Part shown: piece after piece, positions 38,000 through 46,047 of the stretch | Layout: each line of letters opens with the position of its first letter | How positions within the stretch are numbered: position 1 is the stretch's first letter | Assembly (NCBI RefSeq): GCF_027912835.1 | Contig: NZ_CP115768.1 | Coordinates: 2,844,501-2,908,500 of the forward strand | Direction: 5' to 3' | DNA length: 64,000 bases | Source of the DNA: Paracoccus sediminicola | GTDB taxonomy: Bacteria; Pseudomonadota; Alphaproteobacteria; Rhodobacterales; Rhodobacteraceae | The notes under the pieces: generated by a model | The model's database searches: none | Told to the model about the DNA's origin: nothing | Seen by the model: only the letters and a program-made list of their open reading frames with translations | Program-made: the position numbers and the translations under genes

Positions 38000-38712
38000 C
38001 AGGAGGCTCCTGTCAGGCGATCACGCACAGCGAAGACGCGGCGGACGTGATTTTGGGTCTCGGAATAGGGTGGGATGCCGCCGTGGCGCGCGACCGCGTC
38101 TGGCCCCGCGTTGTAGGCGGCAAGTGCGAGCTCGGCCGTGCCGAAGCGGGTCAGCATGGCGAGGAGATAGCGGGCGGAGCCGTCGAGGTTCTGAGCGGGG
38201 TCGCGCGGATCGACGCCGAGCTCACGGGCCGTCTCGGGCATGAGCTGGCCGAGGCCGATCGCGCCGGCGGAACTCACGGCAGAACGCCGATAGGCGCTTT
38301 CCACTTCGATATTGGCCTGAAACAGCGTCAGCCAGTCGGAGGCGGTGAGGCCCGCGGCACGCAAAGCGGGGTGGCCGGCGTAGCGCAAGGCCGTGTCCTG
38401 GAGCGCGGCGAGGATCTCGGGGTGTGGGGTCGTAGGCGCAGGCGCGGGCGTAGAAGGTGCAGCAGGTGCCTGACGCGCGCCCGCATCTTCGCCGAAGACA
38501 ACAAGACCCGTGGGGCCAACCGGCCGCCCCGCCACATAGCTCTGCGCAAATCCCGTCTGCGGGGCCTGCGCTGCCAGCTGGCCATCGGCGGCCATGGCGA
38601 GCACAAAACCCTCCGCCAGGACCGGGGAGGAGAGGGTCAGGGCAACGCAGGTGAGGAGCGCAAACGCGGGGCGATCAGCCCGGCAACTGGTGCGTGCCGA
38701 TCTTGCCTTCAA
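37999..38712 (-). CDS. virB1: VirB1-like lytic transglycosylase
   Basis: About 237 residues if it starts at TTG 38712, chosen because a basic head and hydrophobic core (RPAFALLTCVALTLSSPVLA) then make a normal signal peptide. No good ATG exists near, so the start is uncertain. The SLT domain shows NIEVESAYRRSAVSSAGAIG (catalytic Glu), GLGQLMPETA and AAYNAGPDAVARHGG. It cuts peptidoglycan for assembly of the channel. It overlaps the small gene at 38675-38992. Confidence 0.82.
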   Translation of the reverse strand: MKARSARTSCRADRPAFALLTCVALTLSSPVLAEGFVLAMAADGQLAAQAPQTGFAQSYVAGRPVGPTGLVVFGEDAGARQAPAAPSTPAPAPTTPHPEILAALQDTALRYAGHPALRAAGLTASDWLTLFQANIEVESAYRRSAVSSAGAIGLGQLMPETARELGVDPRDPAQNLDGSARYLLAMLTRFGTAELALAAYNAGPDAVARHGGIPPYSETQNHVRRVFAVRDRLTGAS

Positions 38713-38992
38713 CCATCGGGATCGAGACCAGATCCAATCCAAGCCCGGTAAGGAAGCTGGTAAGCCCGTTGATCGTTCTGAACTCCCGCGCAGCCATGTT
38801 GTTGCGCGCGGTAACCAGAAGCCGTCGCTCGCCATCCGGGGCCACGCAATGCACCGTCCAGACGCCCGACCATTGGGCCCCCGTCCGTTCCGGCGTGACC
38901 CGGCACAGCACATCGCAGCTATGGTCCTCACCGAGGAGTTTGCGCAATCCGTCTTCGCTAACGACATTCGGGGCGTCTTGCATCCAGTTCAT
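38675..38992 (-). CDS. Unknown small protein, paralogue of 17925-18293
   Basis: 105 residues from ATG 38992 with GGAAGG upstream; a longer in-frame start at 39073 lacks this site. It shares the C-terminal block REF-T-G-SFL-GLGLD-IP-EGK with the product of 17925-18293. It is the first gene of the virB operon and its end overlaps virB1. A regulator or accessory of transfer is possible, but no DNA-binding motif is seen. Confidence 0.65.
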   Translation of the reverse strand: MNWMQDAPNVVSEDGLRKLLGEDHSCDVLCRVTPERTGAQWSGVWTVHCVAPDGERRLLVTARNNMAAREFRTINGLTSFLTGLGLDLVSIPMVEGKIGTHQLPG

Positions 38993-39106
38993 GTGATCCG
39001 GGCCTTCCAACAGATCGGAGAGCCCGGCTGTCCCCCATGGACAGGCAAGCCCTACAAGATTATAGCAATGCATTCAAGCCGTATATATTCGATTGAATCG
39101 GCCCTT

Positions 39107-39433
39107 ATGCGACATCGCAGAAGTACCGCGACAGGGGCGGCATGCCAAGGTTCTATGGGCGCCTGGAGGGTCGGGATTGCCGCTTGTGTGGTTCTGGGCG
39201 CCGCGACGGCAGTGCATGCGGGGGCCTGCCTTGCGCCCGAGGCGCCGTTTATCCCGACGGATCCCGCAGACATCCGGGCCTATGCCGATCTTTTGCGGCA
39301 AGACTTCGAGGCCTACTTCGCCGACGCGCAAGCCTACTTCCGGTGCATGGAGCAGGAGCGCCAGCGAGTCTTCCGCGAGGCGCAGGACGTGACCGAGGCC
39401 TATGGGTGGATGATCGAGGTGGTGGGGGAGTGA
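39107..39433 (+). CDS. Small exported protein divergent from the virB operon
   Basis: 108 residues from ATG 39107; ATG 39155 is an alternative. A signal peptide (WRVGIAACVVLGAATAVHAG) is followed by a helical mature part with two cysteines (ACLAPEAPFIPTDPADIRAY, YFRCMEQERQ). Its promoter region holds TATAGCAATGC (39061), also found at other ICE sites. Perhaps a periplasmic transfer accessory; family unknown. Confidence 0.6.
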   Translation: MRHRRSTATGAACQGSMGAWRVGIAACVVLGAATAVHAGACLAPEAPFIPTDPADIRAYADLLRQDFEAYFADAQAYFRCMEQERQRVFREAQDVTEAYGWMIEVVGE

Positions 39434-39440
39434 GCCCCGC

Positions 39441-40481
39441 TCAGAGCACCAATCCAGGTTTGCCGCCGCCGCAAGACGGGCATTTCCGCTCGGCGATCTC
39501 GAGCTCCGGCGCTCCGTAGTTCAGCCCGCAGGTGCTGCAAGCCATCTGAAAAACACGCCGAGCCTTTTCGGATCCAGCGTCATGCATGACACGGATGACA
39601 ATCTGCCCATTGAGATTGCAATATCCAGGTTCCGTAAGGCCGGATGTTTGCCGGCTTTGGGGTGCCAGCGCTTTGGCGCTCTTTTGGGTCTTACGGGCAG
39701 GCGGCCCCGCGTCGACACCCAGTATCCAGCCCTCATACGTCGCGGCCAGACGCTGCTTGTCAGACAAATCCGGCTGAAACGCTGCCGCCAGGCCATCGTT
39801 TTGATCCGCATCCCTGAGCCACGAAGCAATGGAAAATGCATTGTGTTGCGGGACGGACCGTTCCCCCCTGTCATATAGATTCTTGAAGACGTGGGCGCGT
39901 GCCTCAACCAGGCAAGAGCCACCATCGGGCACCGTCCAGCCGTCAAAAGGCCAAACGTGAAGATCGGGGCAGTCCTCGCGTAGACTTCGCAGAAACGGCA
40001 ATCCCGCGTGCGTGGCTGTTGCGACTTGCCGCGGAACATCAAAGTCGAAAGGCGACTTTGCCTTGCAGGCTTTATCCGTCACCCTGAACCAGGTCTTCAG
40101 CCCGCTGCGGCCCGCCCCGGTGGACCTGCGGCCCTGCCGCAAGAAATCCACGTAGTAATGCTCCATGTCTGCGGGCCAATACTGATAGAAGTCATCGAGA
40201 AAAATGTCCCAATCCCGACTGACGCCATGCCGTTTGAAATAGGCCTCTGGAAACGAAAACGCGTGATCAATGGCCACGACTGTCGCAGTTGGCTCGGAAA
40301 GGCATTCTCTGAGCCAATGAGACAGCTCGCGTCGTGACCAATACTTGCTGCCTCCAGGCGGCGGTGACACCTCTTCTGCGGGCCCACCTGCCGTGCTCAT
40401 GTACACGCGCAACCCTTTGAGGCCCGAATCTGGTGTCTCAGCGCCGGAATAATTGATACCGATTGTCCGCTGAAACCTCAT
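39441..40481 (-). CDS. DUF429-like RNase H-fold protein with zinc ribbon
   Basis: 346 residues. The N-terminus IGINYSGAETPDSGLKGLRV and the later VVAIDHAFSFPEAYF match the DUF429-type predicted nuclease core. In that family the first strand usually carries Asp (GIDYSGA); here it is Asn (codon AAT). The C-terminus is a four-cysteine ribbon (CSTCG to CPSCGGG, residues about 318-342). It overlaps the WGR gene by ATGA, so the two are one unit. Substrate and role are unknown. Confidence 0.65.
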   Translation of the reverse strand: MRFQRTIGINYSGAETPDSGLKGLRVYMSTAGGPAEEVSPPPGGSKYWSRRELSHWLRECLSEPTATVVAIDHAFSFPEAYFKRHGVSRDWDIFLDDFYQYWPADMEHYYVDFLRQGRRSTGAGRSGLKTWFRVTDKACKAKSPFDFDVPRQVATATHAGLPFLRSLREDCPDLHVWPFDGWTVPDGGSCLVEARAHVFKNLYDRGERSVPQHNAFSIASWLRDADQNDGLAAAFQPDLSDKQRLAATYEGWILGVDAGPPARKTQKSAKALAPQSRQTSGLTEPGYCNLNGQIVIRVMHDAGSEKARRVFQMACSTCGLNYGAPELEIAERKCPSCGGGKPGLVL

Positions 40482-40738
40482 TTGGGCGCATCTTCAATGC
40501 GATAGCCTCGTTTCCGTTTGGCCGCCATCAGGTCCGCCAGGGCGTTGATCGCGCGGCCTTCATCCGGATGATGATCAATCCGGACTTGCCCAGAACTTCC
40601 AAGTCTGCCCCACTCCCGGATCAAGGATGCACCCCCGAACAGGTCGCGCTGCACGACCATCATGTAAAAGCGGCGCAGGTTTTGCGCAGGCTCTTCGCGC
40701 CGTAGTCGAATCTGGTCTGGGAATACTTCGAACTGCAT
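40478..40738 (-). CDS. WGR-domain protein
   Basis: 86 residues, almost entirely a WGR domain (RRFYMMVVQRDLFGGASLIR, EWGRLGSSGQ, KRKRGYRI). WGR domains occur in PARPs and in small plasmid proteins and are thought to bind nucleic acid. It is coupled to the DUF429-like gene by a 4-nt overlap. Confidence 0.8.
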   Translation of the reverse strand: MQFEVFPDQIRLRREEPAQNLRRFYMMVVQRDLFGGASLIREWGRLGSSGQVRIDHHPDEGRAINALADLMAAKRKRGYRIEDAPK

Positions 40739-41038
40739 GATTTGATACTACATGTTGTGGCTGGAGTGCGTCCATACTCAATTTAGAGCTTGCGTGATGT
40801 CCCATCGTTGACCACGCTGATGGTGAAGCTGCCAAGAACGGGGGGCATTATGAGCGATTCCATTTCCAAAACGTGCTGCCCTTGGTGTGGTGGCTCCGCG
40901 CGCGAGGCACAGGTTGGTGACAATTGCGGCGAGGCCGTCGCAGTGCCGTCGCCGAAACACTGCGCTTCGCAGGCGCCGCAAGTGGTGTTCCGCACCGTGC
41001 GTGACAAATCGCTAGAGGACAGCCGGCACGCGGCCTGA

Positions 41039-41212
41039 TCACACTCCGCGAAACAGGACGCCGGCCGTCATCAGTCCCCAGGCAATCGTCATCATCCAGA
41101 AACCTGATGTCGGCAATGCCACTACCGCGATGCCAAAGACCGGGAGGAGCGCCAGAACCGCGCAAATCACTGACATCAGGAAGATGATGAAAGAAGGGGC
41201 TGTCAGTCGCAT
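41039..41212 (-). CDS. 57-residue inner-membrane protein
   Basis: ATG 41212 with CGGAGTACG just upstream. The sequence is two membrane helices (FIIFLMSVICAVLALLPVFG and VALPTSGFWMMTIAWGLMTA) ending LFRGV. It is too short for a 60-residue cut-off but has a good ribosome site and clean hydrophobic pattern. Function unknown; entry exclusion or a small membrane regulator are options only. Confidence 0.6.
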   Translation of the reverse strand: MRLTAPSFIIFLMSVICAVLALLPVFGIAVVALPTSGFWMMTIAWGLMTAGVLFRGV

Positions 41213-41276
41213 ATCGTACTCCGTTCATTGAGGATTTTCCTCCTCAATGCCAAAGAGCAGGCCGAAACACTACCCT

Positions 41277-42542
41277 TCAATGGCGGGTGGCGTTTCTGGT
41301 CGCTTCAAACTCCGCCAGCTTGGTGGCCAGCCGGTGCGCCATGAGGTCTTCGCTTCGCGCTCCGTTTCGCGCTCCGTTGACCAATTTGTTCAACTGGGTG
41401 AGAGCCCATTCTTTGGCGTCGATCCTGTCGCTGGCGGCGATCAAGTATCCGAAGGCCTCATCGATATCGAACGGGCTCGCTTCGTACCCACGACCCGCCA
41501 AAAGCTGGTTGAGGGCGTGCAGCGCAACCTGCGCTGCAAATCTGGGCTCGGTCTCCGCAAAATCCCGCGCGGCCCGGGTAAGGGTTGCCGGAGCGGCGTC
41601 CATATCGGCCGCACAGTCGAGCGCGATATCCAGAAACCCCGCCGTCTTGGCCGTGGCGAACCATTTGCCCTTGTTGCCGTAAAGCGCAATCAGGTCTTCG
41701 AGCACAGCCCGCGGATCGCGATCCGGATAGCGTTTGATCAGGTCGCGCCATATGGCGAGCCAGGTGGTGCCGGTGGCACTGGGTAGGCCAAAGCGGTGGT
41801 AGGCCTCGTCGTGTTTGCCTTGGTCCTTCAGGATGTCTTCGCAAAAACATTGGATGTCACGGGCCCGCCAAACAGCCCGGTCACTCTCAAGCAGACTGCT
41901 CGCCACGGCGAGCGCCTCGTCATTCAGTCCTTGACGCACCAACGCTTCGGCCCCGTATTTCTCATAGTGCCACATCCGTGTCTTGGCCAAGTTCAGCAGC
42001 GCGAACACTTCGTCGTATCGTCCGGCTTCCAGCAGGCACGACAGTGTCAGGGTCGCGGTTGGCACATGGGAAAAGACCGAATGATCTGCCCATGCTATAC
42101 GAATAAGATCGAGATCGCGGTCGGCATGGTCTTGTTGCAAAGCGGGAAACACCGCGATTTCGCCGAAGCGGTCGGCGAGGGGCGAGAGATAATCGACCCC
42201 ATCTTCTGCGATGGCGTCCCGCAGGCGTTCGAGCCAGGCCGCCCGTGTTGGCTCATCAGCTGGTGCCTCGATCAGGATCGGAAGGAGTTGTTCGAGCGTG
42301 CGATAGACGGCATTTCCCAACGACCCCGACGAGGTATCGATATGTTCAAATGCCGGCCAAATACGCTCGGCCAGTGCAACGCAGCCTTCCGCCGCAGCGA
42401 CAGGATCCTTGCGGCGCACCGCTTTGATTTCGCTCACAGCGGCTTTTAGGCGCGCGACAGCCTTAGCAGACCCGCGCCACCCGAAAGCGCCGGCGCGCAT
42501 ACCCGCCTTGAATCCCCATTTGTGTTTTGACGCCCGCGCCAT
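41277..42542 (-). CDS. Unknown large helical protein (TPR-like)
   Basis: 421 residues from ATG 42542 (MARASKHKWGFKAGMRAGAF); the upstream frame to 42659 is not convincing. A basic, aromatic head is followed by helical repeats (ILIEAPADEPTRAAWLERL, LEAGRYDEVFALLNLAKTRM) that look like TPR pairs, and FCEDILKDQGKHDEAYHRFG. I recall similar uncharacterised proteins in many bacterial genomes but no function. It is followed upstream by an XRE regulator in the same direction. Confidence 0.65.
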   Translation of the reverse strand: MARASKHKWGFKAGMRAGAFGWRGSAKAVARLKAAVSEIKAVRRKDPVAAAEGCVALAERIWPAFEHIDTSSGSLGNAVYRTLEQLLPILIEAPADEPTRAAWLERLRDAIAEDGVDYLSPLADRFGEIAVFPALQQDHADRDLDLIRIAWADHSVFSHVPTATLTLSCLLEAGRYDEVFALLNLAKTRMWHYEKYGAEALVRQGLNDEALAVASSLLESDRAVWRARDIQCFCEDILKDQGKHDEAYHRFGLPSATGTTWLAIWRDLIKRYPDRDPRAVLEDLIALYGNKGKWFATAKTAGFLDIALDCAADMDAAPATLTRAARDFAETEPRFAAQVALHALNQLLAGRGYEASPFDIDEAFGYLIAASDRIDAKEWALTQLNKLVNGARNGARSEDLMAHRLATKLAEFEATRNATRH

Positions 42543-42680
42543 CCGTGCCTCCCTCGCCAAGCGCGAAGATGGCACGGGAACCGCGGGTTTTGAAGCAGCA
42601 ACGCCATCGATCGACTGCTGCAATCCGCAGCCAAGCCGATGGACGGGCACGCACAGCAAGAGACCGCGAGCGGTCGGGCG

Positions 42681-43082
42681 CTAGCTCTTCGAGGGCATTT
42701 CCGCGGGCACGTCGTCTTCTTCGAGCTCCGGCTGGGTATTGTGCAGGACGATCTGGGTGGCCCCATTGTTCCACAGATAGACCAAGCCGATCTCTTCATC
42801 GCTGTTCATGGCGTTGATCCGGCCGAGCGGCTCGGCCTTCATGCGACGTTCTTCACTGTCTAACATTTTGCCTGGCATCCTTCTCAGCAAATCCGGTGGT
42901 TCCACACCCAGAATACGAGCGATCGGAGCCAGCTTGTCCGAAGACACCGACGTCTTGGCCAACTCGATCCGCCCCATGTAGCTGCGGTCAATTCCAGCGC
43001 GCAACGCAAGCTCTTCCTGGCTGATCCGTAGCAACCGCCTGTAATTCTGAATATTTAGCCCGATGAGGTTCCTCAATTCCAT
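42681..43082 (-). CDS. XRE-family regulator
   Basis: 133 residues. A helix-turn-helix (NYRRLLRISQEELALRAGID, RSYMGRIELAKTSVS) occupies residues 13-60. The rest is an acidic tail without a known domain. It lies 138 bp upstream of the TPR-like gene on the same strand and is divergent from the exported protein at 43231. It probably controls local ICE genes. Confidence 0.82.
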   Translation of the reverse strand: MELRNLIGLNIQNYRRLLRISQEELALRAGIDRSYMGRIELAKTSVSSDKLAPIARILGVEPPDLLRRMPGKMLDSEERRMKAEPLGRINAMNSDEEIGLVYLWNNGATQIVLHNTQPELEEDDVPAEMPSKS

Positions 43083-43230
43083 GGCCTGTAATTGGCCAAG
43101 TCACGGGTGCGCTCTACGGATTATAATCCGCTTTCGTACAGCGCGCTGCGAGAAAGGCTTGACCTGCCGCTCATTCATCCACATTGCTGTCAATATGATT
43201 CATTACTATAGCAATGTTGAGGGCGCCGAT

Positions 43231-43872
43231 ATGAGATCACATCGACTACGCAACTGGGTCAGCGGCGCCGCGCTGGCAGTCTTCTCGAGCATCGCGCCTC
43301 AAGTGGTCAAAGCTTACCCGGTGGATTGCGCCATCTTGCTTTGTCTTGCGGGTGGTTGGCCGGCCTCTGCAGAATGCGCGCACGCCCGTGCCGTCTTCAT
43401 TCGCAGGATCACGCCATGGCCCATCGAGCCACCGCTACAAATCTGGCGGTGCCCCATGGGTGTCGCTGATCGAGCGCCGTTGCAAAGCGTGCCGCCGACC
43501 ATTTTGCAGGCGAGCGGTTTGCCAGGTCTTGATCCATCCGACCTTATTCGCGTCAACGCAGAGAGCGGCAGCGCCGATATTGATATCAGCGGGATCGAGT
43601 TCGATTTTGTCAGATCGATCCGCGTCTGGGATGTCCGTCACTACAGCCATCGCGAGCGCGGTGAAGATGGCGATTGTGAAGAACGATTCTCTATGCGGCT
43701 CGGCACCTATGGCGCGCAGGGCGACTTCGCGTGGCACCCGGCGACCCCATCTGCCGCACCAACATGGGTATTGCCGTCGCGCAGTTGTTCATGGGGCAGC
43801 ACGCGACGCGGCGTCGGTGTGGAGTGGGAAGACCACGAAGGCAATCACGGCTTCGAGTGGGTGAGTTACTGA
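43231..43872 (+). CDS. Exported conserved hypothetical of conjugative loci
   Basis: 213 residues from ATG 43231 (GAGGG upstream). A signal-like segment (WVSGAALAVFSSIAPQVVKA) is followed by YPVDCAILLCLAGGWPASAE, FIRRITPWPIEPPLQIWRCP and two more cysteines. I believe this family recurs in alphaproteobacterial conjugative regions, but its role is not known. TATAGCAATG sits 15 bp upstream of the start, the same string as at 39061. Confidence 0.65.
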   Translation: MRSHRLRNWVSGAALAVFSSIAPQVVKAYPVDCAILLCLAGGWPASAECAHARAVFIRRITPWPIEPPLQIWRCPMGVADRAPLQSVPPTILQASGLPGLDPSDLIRVNAESGSADIDISGIEFDFVRSIRVWDVRHYSHRERGEDGDCEERFSMRLGTYGAQGDFAWHPATPSAAPTWVLPSRSCSWGSTRRGVGVEWEDHEGNHGFEWVSY

Positions 43873-43922
43873 TGCCGGCCCAGTTCGCGCTTTCCCCGAG
43901 GGGGCAGAGGGACAGCGACCTC

Positions 43923-44261
43923 TCAATCTCGGCCGCGTTCCTTCGCGCTCCGGTCAATAGCATCGGCTCGCGTGATGATCTCCGCGGCAATGCTCTCATA
44001 CATTTGCGCGCGCCGGTCGCGCGTCGATCCGGGCTTGGGCTCTTGGCGCCTGATCCGTTTTGCAAGCCAAAGCAAAATACGCGCTCCGGGCTCCTGAACC
44101 GTCTCAGGTGTTTTCGGCGGGTAGTGCTCTTCCAGAAGGGCAACAATCTCAGCGTTCATGCTGCGCCGGTTCGCCTCGGCCTTTTCGCGGATGCGATCCC
44201 GCAGGCCGTCGGGCATGCGGATGATATATTTGTCTTGGGTTACTGAAGGATAATTCGTCAT
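43923..44261 (-). CDS. Arc-type ribbon-helix-helix regulator 1
   Basis: 112 residues from ATG 44261 (an ATG at 44270 adds three). The head KYIIRMPDGLRDRIREKAEA and NRRSMNAEIVALLEEHYP is the Arc fold; the tail is charged and helical. It is divergent from a second Arc-like gene across a 50-bp promoter that contains the 13-mer shared with oriT. Likely a repressor of ICE transfer or excision genes. Confidence 0.75.
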   Translation of the reverse strand: MTNYPSVTQDKYIIRMPDGLRDRIREKAEANRRSMNAEIVALLEEHYPPKTPETVQEPGARILLWLAKRIRRQEPKPGSTRDRRAQMYESIAAEIITRADAIDRSAKERGRD

Positions 44262-44287
44262 GATGGCCACCCGCCATAATTTAGCCG

Positions 44288-44300
44288 TTGACGCAATGCT
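44288..44300. promoter_or_regulatory. 13-bp site shared with the oriT region
   Basis: TTGACGCAATGCT is the exact reverse complement of 12466-12478 (AGCATTGCGTCAA). It lies between the two divergent Arc genes. Looser versions occur at 39064 and 43210. It could be a regulator-binding site; TTGACG may also act as a -35 box. Confidence 0.5.
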
Positions 44301-44311
44301 GGCGTGTCGCC

Positions 44312-44506
44312 ATGTTTAAGTCAAACCAAATCGGGAGAAGACCTGTGGGGCATCGTGAACAGTTGCAGCTGCGGCTGCCCAAAGAGCTCAAAGACTGGAT
44401 CGCACAGGAGGCTGCGCGCAACTGCAGCTCGCAAAACTCAGAGGTCATTCGGGCGCTTCGGGTCGCGAAGGATATCGCGCAAGGAGCAGGTCAAAAAAGA
44501 GGATAA
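44312..44506 (+). CDS. Arc-type ribbon-helix-helix regulator 2
   Basis: 64 residues from ATG 44312. REQLQLRLPKELKDWIAQEA, then NCSSQNSEVIRALRVAKDI, fits a minimal Arc repressor. It is read toward int and divergent from the other Arc gene, a typical switch arrangement. It may act in integrase or excision control. Confidence 0.72.
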   Translation: MFKSNQIGRRPVGHREQLQLRLPKELKDWIAQEAARNCSSQNSEVIRALRVAKDIAQGAGQKRG

Positions 44507-44574
44507 ATCGATGAAGAACCTTGCTCTTCAAAAGCAGTTTTCTTGTCGCCTACTCAGCGCCGGGGCTGTCTCAA

Positions 44575-44781
44575 ATGCCTAATCGTCCCGCAAAAGTTAC
44601 GCGCACAGAGATCAGCCGTGCCCTGCGTGGCGCTGCTGAGGCTGATTTTATCGTTGGAGCGTATACCGTGAACCACGAGACCGGCGAAGTGACTGTCTAT
44701 CGCGAGGGTTACACCCCGATTAAGTCCAGCGGTCCGGATATCGACCTTTTATTGAGGAAGAACGATGGTGAAGCGTCGTAA
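44575..44781 (+). CDS. Small gene overlapping int, possible directionality factor
   Basis: 68 residues from ATG 44575 (MPNRPAKVTRTEISRALRGA). A basic helix is followed by a small beta part (VNHETGEVTVYREGYTP). Short proteins beginning MPNRPAKVT are common directly before integrase genes in alphaproteobacteria. The 17-nt overlap with int implies coupled translation. An excisionase-like role is inferred from position only. Confidence 0.6.
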   Translation: MPNRPAKVTRTEISRALRGAAEADFIVGAYTVNHETGEVTVYREGYTPIKSSGPDIDLLLRKNDGEAS

Positions 44782-45868
44782 GAGATTTCCTGGCGTCACC
44801 AAAGCAACCGATCGTCATGGAAAAACCCGGTGGCGGTTGCGCAGGACGATAAAGGGCCGACGAATCGATTGCTACATCGATGCTGTTTTTGGCTCTGAGG
44901 ATTTTCGGACTCAGTATGAAGCGGCGCTTGCAGAACCTCAAAAGAAGAAAACCTCTGGTGTGGCTGAGCGCACCATTTCTTTCCTAATCGAAGACTACCT
45001 CGGTTCTCGCGCCTTCAAGGAGCTGGCGCAGGCCACACGCTATGCGAAACGGCTAAGGCTTGACTGGATACGTTCGACCATTGGTGAAGCGCATTATCAG
45101 GACCTCCTGCCGCGCCATGTTACGGCTCTCATGGATCGCAAAGGCGGCCCTGAAGCTGCAAACCGCTTACACAAAGATTTGGCGCAACTCTATAAGTGGG
45201 CTAGCCGGCAACATGGGTACACAGGCCGAAATCCCACGGTCGAAGTCGACCGCCAGAAGATCGAAACTGACGGATATCACACGTGGACGCGTGAACAGAT
45301 CGCACAGTTTCGAGCTTTCTACCCATCTGGAACTAAGGAGCGCCTCGCCTTTGAGTTGGTTCTGGGGACCGGGGCTGCAAGGCAAGACGCTGCACGGATG
45401 GGGCCGCTCAACATCCGGGGAGGTGTTATCCGGTATTCGCGCGGCAAAACTGGAGGCAAAGTCGAGTTGCCACTTGCGAAGCTACCGGATCTCGCGCGAG
45501 AGCTTGGCGTTCACCAAGAAAACAGGGACGTATTCGTCGCCCGCAAAGATGGGCGGCCCTACACCACTGAAGGTTTTGGCAATTGGTTTGCCACGATGGC
45601 GCAGGCCGCAGGCCTCCCAACCGAGTGCCGCATACATGGGCTTCGCAAGCACGGCGCAATGCGTTTGGCTGAGGCTGGCGCCACAGAAGCGCAAATCGCG
45701 GCCTTCTTGGGACACCACTCTCACCACGAAGCAAGACGCTACATCGCTGCTGCGAGTCGCATGACACTCGCCTCTTCAGCGCTCGATTTGCTTACAAATT
45801 TGCCCAACCTCGACGGGGGGTTGGGCAAAACCACCCTTCAAGATACTGATAAGAAAGGCATAAAATGA
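44765..45868 (+). CDS. int: ICE tyrosine integrase
   Basis: 367 residues. N-terminal arm-binding part, SAM-like core domain (about residues 65-155), then catalytic domain with Arg in LGTGAARQDAARM, HGLRKHGAMRL (HxxR), LGHHSHHEARRY (His and the Tyr nucleophile). The catalytic set looks complete. Its stop is 5 bp from the 3' end of tRNA-Arg(CCT), the usual position for an integrase using that gene as attachment site. Confidence 0.93.
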   Translation: MVKRRKRFPGVTKATDRHGKTRWRLRRTIKGRRIDCYIDAVFGSEDFRTQYEAALAEPQKKKTSGVAERTISFLIEDYLGSRAFKELAQATRYAKRLRLDWIRSTIGEAHYQDLLPRHVTALMDRKGGPEAANRLHKDLAQLYKWASRQHGYTGRNPTVEVDRQKIETDGYHTWTREQIAQFRAFYPSGTKERLAFELVLGTGAARQDAARMGPLNIRGGVIRYSRGKTGGKVELPLAKLPDLARELGVHQENRDVFVARKDGRPYTTEGFGNWFATMAQAAGLPTECRIHGLRKHGAMRLAEAGATEAQIAAFLGHHSHHEARRYIAAASRMTLASSALDLLTNLPNLDGGLGKTTLQDTDKKGIK

Positions 45869-45873
45869 CCAAT

Positions 45874-45950
45874 TGGCGACCCCGGCAGGATTCGAACCTG
45901 CAACCTGCCCCTTAGGAGGGGGCTGCTCTATCCAGTTGAGCCACGGGGCC
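45874..45950 (-). tRNA. tRNA-Arg(CCT), ICE attachment site
   Basis: On the minus strand the acceptor arms GGCCCCG and CGGGGTC pair, the anticodon loop is CTCCTAA (anticodon CCT, Arg AGG), the T-arm has GGTTCGAATCC, and CCA is encoded. The tRNA is intact, so the ICE supplies or preserves its 3' end on integration. Confidence 0.93.
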
Positions 45951-46047
45951 ACGGCTCTTCTTGTGCCGGGGTGGGCGAGGTTTGGCAAGATGCTTGCCCT
46001 GCGGGGTTGTCATGCGCTAACTCAAGAAAACGATCTGGAAAATCCGC

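Noticed and set aside
40850..41038. 62-residue Cys-rich plus-strand frame (SKTCCPWCGG)
   Set aside because: Zinc-ribbon-like start but no ribosome site, and the second half has no pattern. Too weak to list as a gene.
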